A program made the translations under genes and the position numbers. A DNA stretch of 64,000 nucleotides from Chitinophagales bacterium (lineage in GTDB: Bacteria; Bacteroidota; Bacteroidia; Chitinophagales; UBA2359). This document shows positions 45,520 to 54,082 of this stretch, piece after piece. The notes below the pieces were generated by a model that saw nothing but the letters and a program-made list of their open reading frames with translations, did no database searches and was not told the origin of the DNA. Numbering within the stretch: the first letter of the stretch is position 1; each line of letters begins with the position of its first letter. The stretch is from NCBI GenBank assembly GCA_041392475.1, contig JAWKLZ010000003.1:517501-581500 (forward strand). The letters run 5' to 3'.

Positions 45520-46995
45520 ATGGCAACCAATTATAAAATATTGATTATTGACGATGACAAAGAATTTCACCGCAAAATTCGGATGGCTTTTCGTAGAAGG
45601 TTTGAGTTTGAAGGTGCTGAGAATCTATCAAAAGGTTTGATGAAAATCAAAGAATGGAATCCCCATTTGATTTTATTGGATTTGGATTTAGAGGGAAATG
45701 AATTGTTTGAAGAAGGTATTCAGAATATTCAAACCATCAAAGGAGTAGATGATAATACACCCATTATTGTCGTCAGTGCCATTCCCATTAATGAAGGTGT
45801 GATTAGAAATGTAATGGATACTATCTCGGAAGGGGCAGTTAATTTTTTGTCGAAACAGGAATACAATGGAGAAGAATGGAATAAAAAGTTTATGAAAGCC
45901 ATCCGCCCCTCTCTCTCCAATAAGCGGTTGGCAAAAAAAAATCAAAACCTTCAAAAGTCAGTCAAAAGAGCCAAAAAAACAGCAGAAGAAATTCATCAAT
46001 TCATCACTGCCAATGAAGAATTGATGACAGTAAAACAAAAGCTCCAAAGACTGGCTGAATTGGATAAGGTACATTTGTTCGTTACTGGCGAAACAGGGAC
46101 AGGAAAAGAGGTGGTAGCGAGGTATTATCATCAAGTGAGCAAGCGCAAAGACCAACCTTTTGTGGAAGTGCATTTTGCTGAAATACAGGAAAGCATGATG
46201 GAAAGTATGTTGTTTGGTCACAAAAAAGGGTCTTTTACAGATGCAACTGAGGACAAAACAGGATTGTTTGAGGCTGCCGATGGAGGTATTCTTTTTTTGG
46301 ATGAAATTGGCAAGATTGACAAAAAAACGCAAAGGCTACTCTTGCGTTTTTTGGAGTCGTATAAGGTTCGGAAATTGGGACAAAACAGTTATAAAAAATT
46401 AGACATCTTAATCGTATGTGCCACCAACAAGGATTTGGAAAAAGAAGTAACAGAAGACCGATTTTTGCTGGATTTGTACCACCGATTGAAAAGGGGCATG
46501 GAAATTCACTTGCCTCCTCTTAGAGAACGAAGGGAAGATATTGTTCCTTTAGCCAATTATTTTATTGATGAAGATGTTAGACAAGTTTTCAGTAAAGAGG
46601 TGTTACAATTGATGAATAACCACCACTGGGAGGGCAATATCCGTCAGTTAAAATCAAATGTCGAAAAAATGGTAATGGTGGCTATGATTCAAGACAAAGA
46701 ACAAGTAGATATGGATTGTTTGACGGATGAATTGAAAGTTTCTGCTAAAATGCAGGGGGCTTCTTCTTCAATAACAGCCCAAGATGCAAAGACAAAAGAA
46801 ATCATTCGTAATCTTCAATTGATAGCTAAAGGTTTGGAAAACAAAGAGAAAAAAATGGATATTGCTCGGAAAATTGACACTAATTGGGATTCAGATAATT
46901 TAAGAAGTTTGATTAAAACCTATTGGAAAAAGAATCAAAAATTAGTGGAAACCCATCCAATTATTGTAGAAAAGTATAAAACCATTTGTAGATAA
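45520..46995 (+). CDS. Receiver-AAA+ protein related to sigma-54-dependent activators
   Basis: 491 residues from MATNYKILIIDDDKEF; an upstream in-frame extension overlaps the previous gene. The receiver domain (1-125) has the acidic triad D11-D13, phosphoacceptor D54 (ILLDLDLEG), S86 and K112, so it looks phosphorylatable. The AAA+ domain (about 165-400) has Walker A GETGTGKE (190-197), Walker B GGILFLDEIG and the arginine-finger region HRLKRGMEIHLPPLRERRED. The loop that normally reads GAFTGA and contacts sigma-54 is GSFTDA (237-242). The usual Fis-type HTH at the end is not obvious. It could be an activator with altered sigma contact, or an AAA+ remodeller inside the operon's phosphorelay. 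Confidence 0.85.
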   Translation: MATNYKILIIDDDKEFHRKIRMAFRRRFEFEGAENLSKGLMKIKEWNPHLILLDLDLEGNELFEEGIQNIQTIKGVDDNTPIIVVSAIPINEGVIRNVMDTISEGAVNFLSKQEYNGEEWNKKFMKAIRPSLSNKRLAKKNQNLQKSVKRAKKTAEEIHQFITANEELMTVKQKLQRLAELDKVHLFVTGETGTGKEVVARYYHQVSKRKDQPFVEVHFAEIQESMMESMLFGHKKGSFTDATEDKTGLFEAADGGILFLDEIGKIDKKTQRLLLRFLESYKVRKLGQNSYKKLDILIVCATNKDLEKEVTEDRFLLDLYHRLKRGMEIHLPPLRERREDIVPLANYFIDEDVRQVFSKEVLQLMNNHHWEGNIRQLKSNVEKMVMVAMIQDKEQVDMDCLTDELKVSAKMQGASSSITAQDAKTKEIIRNLQLIAKGLENKEKKMDIARKIDTNWDSDNLRSLIKTYWKKNQKLVETHPIIVEKYKTICR

Positions 46996-47016
46996 AACCA
47001 CTTTAACCACAAAAAA

Positions 47017-49155
47017 ATGAGTAGAAACTATAAGATATTGATGTTGGAGAATGACGAGAATTTTGTCAAAAAAGTTCGGAGACAACTAAAAAGAAGTAAT
47101 ATTGAAGTCGAGCAAGCTAGAAGTGAAGACGAGGTAATTATCAAAGTAGAAAATGGAGGATATGACTTGCTGACAATAGACTTTGTTTTGAATAGAGATG
47201 GACATGGTAATAGGGAGAATATTGAACAGGAAAAGGAGAAAAGAAAGGGTTTTATCAAAAAACTTAGACTAGAAAAAAATACGATGATTCCTATTTTGGT
47301 CATTTCCTCCCATAGAGAAACCATTCATAGATTACTTGATGTAGGGGCAAACGCCTATATTGATAAGAATCACACAAGGGTAATTCCAAAAGAAATCTTA
47401 CACCAAATTGAAAACACTATTCCTTCTTTGCTGGAAAAACATGCTTTTCTTTCAAAAGAAGAAGAAGATGATATAGATATACAATCCATAGATGACAGGA
47501 TTAAAACTTTGGACGAAATTATTATTGCCTATGATAGAATAAAGTTGTCTCACTATTCCTATCCTATGCGTTATCGAGAAAGAAAACAAAAACTCCAATA
47601 CAAAAAACTACTCCAACAAAAACTCACTATTGATAAAATCCATCTATCCAACTTGGTTGTTTTCAAAGATGTTTCTTGGAATCCACAACCCAATATCAAT
47701 ATTTTATTGGGTCGAAACGGCTATGGAAAAACCTTTTTGAGTCGAATACTTCTCTCTTTGATGTGTGATAGCAACTATGCTTTGGATTTCTTTGGAATTG
47801 ATACACAAATGCACAGAAACAATGAACCACAAAATATTCAAGCAAAAATTCGCATCAAAGTACAAGGAGAGGAAAAACCAATGGACATCCATCAAAGCAA
47901 AGCCTTCTTCAATTCTGCTACTCCCAAAATCCCCATTTTAGCGATTCCAGATGTTCGAACTTTTGACAAAGCACGCAAACAACTTCCGACAGATATACAA
48001 GAAGATATTGTTGGAAATAGCGCAAGTGCTTATATCGAAAAACGACCTTTTAACAATACCATTTTGCATTTGCTGAATTTGCTTTGTGGGTATTATAGGG
48101 AAAGTGAAATCAAAGGCACAAAGAAGCATCCAATCTTTGCATTATTGGAAGAAGTATATAGGGAATTGATAGGAGGGGAGGAATATTTTGAGTTTGTGAA
48201 GGTAGGCCTCGCAACTAAAGGGGATAACAATCTCTATGTCAAGTCCTCATTTACCAATGGAGAAATCATTAAACTACAAGATGCTTCGCAGGGAACGCTT
48301 TCTGTGATGGTTATTTTTGGCTTGATTTACCATTATTTGGAATTAAAAAATATGCCTCCTCCAGAGGAAAATTCACCATCTAAAATCCAAGAAGAAGAAT
48401 CAGAAATAAAGGACGCAAGCAAAACACATGGAATTGTTTTTATTGATGAAATTGACAGTCATTTACACCCTTCTTGGCAGCAGAAGATTGTTCCTTTATT
48501 GAGAAAGCATTTTCCAAATGTGCAGTTTTTCTTGAATTCGCATAGTTCTTTGGTTGTGATGGGATGTTTGGAGAAAGAAGTATGTAAGTTACAAAAGAAG
48601 GATGAAAAAATTTATTTAGAACAATACAGTCGAAATTTTATAGGATTTACGACTCCGCAGTTGTATGAGATAGTGTTTGAAATCAAAGACGAAGAAATAG
48701 ATTTTATTGATAAGTATAGAGATTATTTATTCATAAATAAAAAAGATATTGAAGCAGTTGTGAAAAAATACGAGATTGAATTTGAATCGTATAGTCTCAA
48801 TAAAGAAGATTTAATAGATTGGAAACAAAAGGAACGACTATTGAAGCACCTTAAAAGCTTTGAAAATGCACGGAATTATAGGGAGGTTCAAAGGAAAAAG
48901 GAACTCCTTTTGTATCACTTACAAAAAAGTGAAGATTGGAATCAATTATTGGAAAGAAAGATTGAACGCATAGAAAATAATCATCTTCAGGATAATAGCC
49001 ATAGTTTCGATTACACTACATTGGAAGAAATCAATAAATATTTAAAAATTACTCTGGAAGAAAATGAAAGATTGAGTTCGAAATTTTGTAAAGAAATTGA
49101 AGATTTAAATAAAGAAATTAATCGTCTTCAAATAGAAATTGAAAATAGACATTGA
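47017..49155 (+). CDS. Response-regulator receiver fused to an SMC/OLD-like AAA ATPase
   Basis: 712 residues. A receiver domain (1-130) has an acidic cluster (E11, D13), phosphoacceptor D55 (YDLLTIDF), S97/S98 and K117. After a linker, an ABC/AAA_21-type ATPase begins with Walker A GRNGYGKT (232-239). Further on are a signature-like LQDASQGTLSVM (420-431), Walker B with GIVFIDEIDSHLHPSW (472-487) and an LNSHSS switch (506-511), as in OLD/RecF-like proteins. The last about 170 residues form coiled coil. No TOPRIM nuclease domain is visible. Phosphorylation of the receiver probably gates the ATPase. It is followed 19 bases later by the CHAT protease gene, its likely partner or target. Confidence 0.82.
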   Translation: MSRNYKILMLENDENFVKKVRRQLKRSNIEVEQARSEDEVIIKVENGGYDLLTIDFVLNRDGHGNRENIEQEKEKRKGFIKKLRLEKNTMIPILVISSHRETIHRLLDVGANAYIDKNHTRVIPKEILHQIENTIPSLLEKHAFLSKEEEDDIDIQSIDDRIKTLDEIIIAYDRIKLSHYSYPMRYRERKQKLQYKKLLQQKLTIDKIHLSNLVVFKDVSWNPQPNINILLGRNGYGKTFLSRILLSLMCDSNYALDFFGIDTQMHRNNEPQNIQAKIRIKVQGEEKPMDIHQSKAFFNSATPKIPILAIPDVRTFDKARKQLPTDIQEDIVGNSASAYIEKRPFNNTILHLLNLLCGYYRESEIKGTKKHPIFALLEEVYRELIGGEEYFEFVKVGLATKGDNNLYVKSSFTNGEIIKLQDASQGTLSVMVIFGLIYHYLELKNMPPPEENSPSKIQEEESEIKDASKTHGIVFIDEIDSHLHPSWQQKIVPLLRKHFPNVQFFLNSHSSLVVMGCLEKEVCKLQKKDEKIYLEQYSRNFIGFTTPQLYEIVFEIKDEEIDFIDKYRDYLFINKKDIEAVVKKYEIEFESYSLNKEDLIDWKQKERLLKHLKSFENARNYREVQRKKELLLYHLQKSEDWNQLLERKIERIENNHLQDNSHSFDYTTLEEINKYLKITLEENERLSSKFCKEIEDLNKEINRLQIEIENRH

Positions 49156-49174
49156 TAAACAAATCCGCTATACA

Positions 49175-50809
49175 ATGCCCAATCCATTCAATAAGAAATT
49201 ACCCGCAGTAAAAAACGCTATTTATCAGGATATCATAAAATGTTTTAGCGAAAACAGCTTGAGTGATTTAAAAACCGATAAGAGACATGCAATCCTAAAA
49301 AAATATAACTTGCAAGGTGTGTTTATGAATGAAACTTCAAAAACAGATTTTGAAGCAGTATCCCAAAAAGATTTGCAGGTAGAAATCAATACAGAAATAT
49401 ATAAAACGGTTGAAGAAGTAGTAGAAAACGTAAACGTGGATATAGAACGGAATCCCAAAGATAATTATCTAGTAACTCTACTAAAGCTGGTTGAAAAATA
49501 TGAGGAAGAGTTGGATAAAAATCAAGAGAAAGAGAACCCTAAACCTCCATTAAAAGTTAAAACACTTAATGGGGGTTATCAACTCACCAAGTCAAAAATT
49601 ATTTTGGATTTAACAAAAGCCAACTACCACAACTATCTTACTTTGAGTGAAACCGAAAGAAGTAAATTTAATTTTGCATACAAAGTGCTTACAGAAAGAA
49701 AATTATGGTATGTATCTTATGCTTCGTTCTCACAATATGTTCTACCTTCCTTAAAAGAGGAAGATTATCTGCTATTAGAAATAGCAGAGATAATAGAACC
49801 TTCTGAAGAAACGAAACACAACTATTTCGCACACTCCTTTATTAAATTTCTGAAAACTAAAGGTAAAATAACAGGAAAAATTAGTGACGATAATCACTTT
49901 GTAGATGAAGAATACCTCTACCTCTACCAGTTTATGGGGCTACAGTATAAAGAAACATATAAAACAGACTATATTCATTTTTTTAAACCTCATAAAGGAA
50001 AATCTGTGTATTCATTTTTTATAGAAAAAGGTATGCCTACTACTCCCACTTGGTATGATCACGTTCCTAAAGCGTTGTGGACAGTTGATTCCCCCAATTT
50101 TATTAGTGAATATATCACCCACTTAAAGAAAGAAGCTGAATTCTTAAAAGAAGAGAAAAATGCTATCATAAGATTGCAATACAAACATCAAAAAGTGCAA
50201 TTTAAGGAAGATAGTGAAATTCTATTTTTGGCAGCTTGTCCTCAAATAGACAAACTTACTATAGAGAAGGAGGAAAACATAATTGATGAACAGATCAAAA
50301 CAAAATACAAGCCCGAACTAACCCCCTCAGGTTTATGGAATTTCTTTCAAAAACCAGGAACTAACTATCCAATTATTCACTTTTCAGGTCATGGTAGTCC
50401 TAATGGGCATTTAGTACTTAATTCTGATCGTCACCCGAATCAACCTGAAAGTACGTCACACTATGGAATACGGAATTTATTCAAACTGATCAATCAGGAT
50501 TTTCATATTGAATGTGTTGTACTAAATGCGTGTTTTTCAAGTGAACAAGCTAAAAAAATTGCAGAAACAGGCATTCCTTATGTAATAGGAGTCAATCATT
50601 ATATATCTGCGGAAAAAACAGCTATTCCTTTTTCAAAAGCTTATTACAAGGCTCTAAAAAATAAAAAATGTTATGAACAAGCATTTTTAGAAGCTTGTAA
50701 TAAGCTAGATATATCAATAAATAAAGCTCAAGAAAGTCAGTACATTATTTACATAAACAGTTGTAAATATACCTATAAAGAGCTGCAAAAAATATATAAT
50801 AGAGTGTAA
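49175..50809 (+). CDS. CHAT-family caspase-like protease (effector of the operon)
   Basis: 544 residues from MPNPFNKKLPAVKNAIY; a TTG start further upstream would overlap the preceding gene. The C-terminal about 200 residues are a CHAT domain: strand EILFLAACPQID, catalytic His in YPIIHFSGHGSPNG (His406) and catalytic Cys in CVVLNACFSS (Cys453), then GIPYVIGVNHYISA. CHAT proteases cleave protein targets; characterised members act in defence and cell death (for example gasdermin-activating or CRISPR-linked proteases). The N-terminal about 340 residues are unrecognised and may hold a helical adaptor domain (about 1-50). It is the last gene of the operon. Confidence 0.85.
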   Translation: MPNPFNKKLPAVKNAIYQDIIKCFSENSLSDLKTDKRHAILKKYNLQGVFMNETSKTDFEAVSQKDLQVEINTEIYKTVEEVVENVNVDIERNPKDNYLVTLLKLVEKYEEELDKNQEKENPKPPLKVKTLNGGYQLTKSKIILDLTKANYHNYLTLSETERSKFNFAYKVLTERKLWYVSYASFSQYVLPSLKEEDYLLLEIAEIIEPSEETKHNYFAHSFIKFLKTKGKITGKISDDNHFVDEEYLYLYQFMGLQYKETYKTDYIHFFKPHKGKSVYSFFIEKGMPTTPTWYDHVPKALWTVDSPNFISEYITHLKKEAEFLKEEKNAIIRLQYKHQKVQFKEDSEILFLAACPQIDKLTIEKEENIIDEQIKTKYKPELTPSGLWNFFQKPGTNYPIIHFSGHGSPNGHLVLNSDRHPNQPESTSHYGIRNLFKLINQDFHIECVVLNACFSSEQAKKIAETGIPYVIGVNHYISAEKTAIPFSKAYYKALKNKKCYEQAFLEACNKLDISINKAQESQYIIYINSCKYTYKELQKIYNRV

Positions 50810-50823
50810 CAACTTAACATCAT

Positions 50824-51225
50824 TTACTCCCACTCTTTCCTAACTCTTATACTTTTAACATCTTTAAGGAGTAAGCCATTATCTCTTAGCCATTTTTTAA
50901 TTGCCTCATCATCGTCAACAAAATCAAGAGGGAACTCAAATGTCGTTCCGTCTTTCATCTCAACAATAATGTACTTTTGATACTTAGATTTATGCATATA
51001 TTGCAAGTGTCCAACAATCAACTTTAATGTTCCCAACAATGTCCCCGACGTAATAAGAGCTAAAAGATAAGGGTCAAACCAAGCTCTACTACCCTCTGGA
51101 ATTTCTTCTAATTCAAGTGCTAAATCACTTTCAGACTCAATTGGAGTATTCAACGACTCAAAAAGCTCTTCTGCCTTAAAAAAATCACTTGAAATAAAAA
51201 TCTTATACTCAACTAAATTCTCCAT
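50824..51225 (-). CDS. EACC1-like small membrane-associated protein
   Basis: 133 residues. The N-terminus has a strand-helix pattern (VEYKIFISSDFFKAEELFES), then a hydrophobic helix (PYLLALITSGTLLGTLKLIVG, about 53-73), then a strand-rich end (KYIIVEMKDGTTFEFPLDF) and WLRDNGLLL. This order matches the effector-associated constant component EACC1 family, described as a constant partner of CHAT and other effectors in bacterial conflict systems. The identification rests on pattern recall and is tentative. It converges with the CHAT gene; the stop codons are 14 bases apart. Confidence 0.55.
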   Translation of the reverse strand: MENLVEYKIFISSDFFKAEELFESLNTPIESESDLALELEEIPEGSRAWFDPYLLALITSGTLLGTLKLIVGHLQYMHKSKYQKYIIVEMKDGTTFEFPLDFVDDDEAIKKWLRDNGLLLKDVKSIRVRKEWE

Positions 51226-51631
51226 GAATGATATTTTTTTGTGATGAAATCATGTTATTACTCTACAATAGGTATTCCAAAATGCAATCAATTTGTAAAC
51301 AGATGTAAATCAATGTGAAAATATTTATCTCGTATTTTTTTCCGAATTAGTATCGTTAAATAAATTTCAAATCCGAAAATTTTTCTGAATGCTCTAATTC
51401 ATCTACTAACATACCTTAAAATTCCATCCTACAACCTCCCTCGTACTCAAAATCCGAAAGTTTTCGTGACTATTGAAATAAAACGCTAAATATTTTCGCA
51501 TACCTAAAAACGTTTCAAAAATTATTCTACTGATAATCAGCCAACAAGAAATATTTCTCCTCTTGGCTTTATCCTTGCCTATACTATACGACATTCAAGA
51601 TATTTCAAACAAAACCAAAACAAATATCCAA
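51226..51631. other. Intergenic region between divergent genes (406 bp)
   Basis: A/T-rich. It separates the leftward EACC1-like gene from the rightward three-gene group. It should contain promoters in both directions, but no clean consensus was picked out. No small gene or RNA was recognised. Confidence 0.45.
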
Positions 51632-52144
51632 ATGATCGTATCAAACAAAACCTTAATCATAGCAAACGAAAACAAAGACAGGTATCATCACTTCTTGGAG
51701 ATAGGCTGCGACATCTGCCCCCTATATGATTCCGAGCTTGAAGAAAAAATTCTAACCAATGGTTATAACTATCTCTTATTCCAGCAGCACCTAAAAAGCG
51801 GGCACAAGGACCAACTGTTTAACAGTTACGTCTTTTTACAGAAATTGATTGAAGAAGGGCGGGTTAGTAATTTAGGAGAAGTTGGCATTATTACTTTTCA
51901 AAAAGCAGTATGGTCTGGCAATAAAAAAATCCGAACCCTACAATCTATTCTACGCCCTTATCCTTTCCCCCCTGATGCTCGAACATGGTATAAACATCTA
52001 AAGGTGGCTAAAGCTAATACCTGCGATTTTAGCTATGTCAAAGAAAAATACAACAAAGAATGGGTAGTTCCTGAAAAGCAGACATTGCAGAACAAACTAT
52101 CAAGTTTTGTTCAAGGGGTAAGAAAAATCGCCGCGATATTCTGA
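51632..52144 (+). CDS. Unrecognised protein with receiver-like N-terminus (170 residues)
   Basis: The start is taken at MIVSNKTLIIANENKDRYHHF; an upstream start 23 codons earlier adds a Lys/Thr-rich stretch. The opening TLIIANENKDRYHHFLEIGC, then DSELEEKILTNGYNYLLFQQH, follows the strand-helix order of a receiver domain, with the acidic pair replaced by Asn/Glu and the phosphoacceptor position by Gln. A pseudo-receiver is thus possible. The rest is basic and unrecognised. It begins a rightward group of three small genes next to the CHAT/EACC1-like pair. Confidence 0.5.
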   Translation: MIVSNKTLIIANENKDRYHHFLEIGCDICPLYDSELEEKILTNGYNYLLFQQHLKSGHKDQLFNSYVFLQKLIEEGRVSNLGEVGIITFQKAVWSGNKKIRTLQSILRPYPFPPDARTWYKHLKVAKANTCDFSYVKEKYNKEWVVPEKQTLQNKLSSFVQGVRKIAAIF

Positions 52145-52190
52145 ATCCATTAGACAAGCTTTATTCAATAACAATAACCTATAAATAAAA

Positions 52191-52964
52191 ATGAGTAGTA
52201 CAAACTATCTAAAAATCATTGGCACCATTACCCCTATCTTGGTAGCCTACGAACGAGATTTACAGTCCTTCAATGAACCAATTGAATTGATAGAACAATT
52301 GAATGGTGTTGAAAGCTTTTCCGAACTGATTGCATCTTTTGATAGCCATCGCCAAATTTTCACAGATGAATTGATTCGCATTCAGCCTCTTATGTCGCCT
52401 AAGTTGATAAGTAGTTGGATTTGGTTTTTGGGCTATGCATCCAACCAGCAACATTACCAAGAACAGACGGTTCAAGAGGAAGGGGAGAAATTGGATACGA
52501 TGGAAGAAGAAGTCGAAGAGGAGATTGAAAATCAAGAATTACAAGAAGGTAACTTTGGCTCTGTTGGGAAATTAATGGAATTTCTGAAAAACTTCAAAAG
52601 TGATTTGACCTATGCAAATGCAGTTCTAAAAATCATAGGCATATTGTTCAATCGCATACAACAAAATCATATCTACCAGAAAGCTATCAGTATTACCGAC
52701 CGAGTTAATCAAATCCTTGAGCATAAGTTATCTACCTTATACTATGCCTTGAAAATAGATAAAAAGGCAGAATGGTTCAAAGCATGTAGAGAAAAGCACA
52801 AGTGGCTGGATAGAATCGTTAGAGTTTCGTTTACAGTTTTATTGGTTCTCTTTGGCTTATGGGTTATAAGCAATGGATTACATTTACTCAAAACGCCTTA
52901 CAAATTTGTTTTGAAAATGGTTAAAGGGCACCTCGATGTATTTGATGATGATGCTTTTCTCTAA
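52191..52964 (+). CDS. Unrecognised protein with C-terminal membrane helix (257 residues)
   Basis: A helical protein with a very acidic central linker (about 100-120, many Glu and Gln). One likely membrane helix lies near the C-terminus (about 213-232, VSFTVLLVLFGLWVISNGLH) followed by a basic-to-acidic tail. I do not recognise a family. Position suggests association with the adjacent accessory system. The tail-anchored layout is similar to that of some membrane effectors or anchors in defence loci, but there is no direct evidence. Confidence 0.55.
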   Translation: MSSTNYLKIIGTITPILVAYERDLQSFNEPIELIEQLNGVESFSELIASFDSHRQIFTDELIRIQPLMSPKLISSWIWFLGYASNQQHYQEQTVQEEGEKLDTMEEEVEEEIENQELQEGNFGSVGKLMEFLKNFKSDLTYANAVLKIIGILFNRIQQNHIYQKAISITDRVNQILEHKLSTLYYALKIDKKAEWFKACREKHKWLDRIVRVSFTVLLVLFGLWVISNGLHLLKTPYKFVLKMVKGHLDVFDDDAFL

Positions 52965-53044
52965 ATTTCTTCCGATTCAAAATTTTCTAAACCTTGTCGT
53001 GTGGATTAATTTTCAATCTGCGCGGCACTAAACCCTCAATAATA

Positions 53045-53329
53045 ATGAAAAAACAAACAACAAAACACGACATCTCCCAACAAAAAACAAACGTTTTCAT
53101 CAAAAAACGATGTTCTTTAGGTTTCGTCAAACACTCCTTAGTCATTATTGCGCTTGTCAGCTTAATTGTTTTCAGTTTAGTAGGGGCGGCACTGATCCAA
53201 AAAATTGGATTAGAAGAAGAATGGAGAATATTGACTTTTATTGCCTTATTTGGCATTGGCTTTGGAAACTTCGTATTTGCTATTTGGAAAATTACAGGGC
53301 AGATTGAAGGTCTTGATACCACAGCATAA
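53045..53329 (+). CDS. Small two-helix membrane protein (94 residues)
   Basis: Starts MKKQTTKHDISQQ; an earlier in-frame start is less likely. Two hydrophobic segments are visible (about 38-60, LVIIALVSLIVFSLVGAAL, and about 70-88, ILTFIALFGIGFGNFVFAIW). The N-terminus is basic and polar. No family is recognised. It is last in the rightward group and is followed by a strong bidirectional terminator. It may be a membrane partner of the preceding protein. Confidence 0.55.
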   Translation: MKKQTTKHDISQQKTNVFIKKRCSLGFVKHSLVIIALVSLIVFSLVGAALIQKIGLEEEWRILTFIALFGIGFGNFVFAIWKITGQIEGLDTTA

Positions 53330-53344
53330 AAAGTAGAAGTCCAT

Positions 53345-53400
53345 AAAAAAGGCAGTCTCTCCTTCCCACCCAAAAGAAACTGCCTTTTTTAAATTTCAAT
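53345..53400. terminator. Bidirectional intrinsic terminator
   Basis: A 12-bp stem (AAAAAAGGCAGT at 53345-53356 with ACTGCCTTTTTT at 53389-53400) sits between two convergent genes, with A and T runs suitable for either direction. The loop is about 32 bases. Confidence 0.82.
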
Positions 53401-53413
53401 TAAATCTCGAAAA

Positions 53414-54082
53414 TTACTTCTCAGTCATAATCATCAATTGAATATTCACCTGAGGATTGATAAAGCGGTCGCCGAGGGATTTATCATTACCATACGCCAA
53501 ACCCCACTCTGTTCGGTCGATGTTAAAATTGGCACGTCCTCTCGCCATTCCCCGATCAACACCCAAACTAGCAGGAAAAGCGATGTTTTTGGTAACACCT
53601 TTCAAAGTCAAATTACCAGAAATCATGTGCGTTGCACCTGAAGCCTCATTACCTTCTTCACCAGCATAAGGTTTCACGCCTGTAACCTCAAAAGTTGCAG
53701 TAGGGTGATTGACCACATCAAAGAAATCATTACTTTTAAGATGATTGGTCAATTTTTCACCATTTTCGCCCTCAAGATCTGTAATTTTGAAACTGGTCAA
53801 ATCCATTTCGAATTTGCCGCCAGTAATTTCACCATTGTTAATGGTAAGACTACTTCCTTTAGAAATCTTAACAACACCCGTATGCTGTCCAGTAGGCTTA
53901 GTGCCGATGAATGTAACAGAACTTTGCTCCAAGTCAATCATCAGTTCTTCCCCAGCCTTAGTAGGGGTAGTTGTATCTTTTGCCTCTTGCGTATCCGCTT
54001 TTGGGGCATCTGGAGCAGATTGGCAAGAAACCATACCAATTGTTAATACTAAAGCAACAAAAAATTGCAAAAATTTATTCAT
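53414..54082 (-). CDS. YceI-family lipoprotein
   Basis: 222 residues. The signal ends in GMVSCQSA (lipobox Cys20). A Thr/Asp/Lys tether precedes the YceI lipocalin-like barrel: SVTFIGTKPTGQHTG, KFEMDLTSFKITDLEG, LKSNDFFDVVNHPTATFEVTGV and NFNIDRTEWGLAYGNDKS. YceI proteins bind polyisoprenoids or other lipids in the periplasm; the precise ligand here is unknown. A well-formed promoter is visible upstream (54174-54205). It converges with the accessory region and marks the return to common genes. Confidence 0.93.
   Translation of the reverse strand: MNKFLQFFVALVLTIGMVSCQSAPDAPKADTQEAKDTTTPTKAGEELMIDLEQSSVTFIGTKPTGQHTGVVKISKGSSLTINNGEITGGKFEMDLTSFKITDLEGENGEKLTNHLKSNDFFDVVNHPTATFEVTGVKPYAGEEGNEASGATHMISGNLTLKGVTKNIAFPASLGVDRGMARGRANFNIDRTEWGLAYGNDKSLGDRFINPQVNIQLMIMTEK

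Noticed and set aside
47017..49155. OLD-family nuclease (GajA-like)
   Set aside because: The ATPase part is similar but no TOPRIM domain follows the switch region; the C-terminus is coiled coil.
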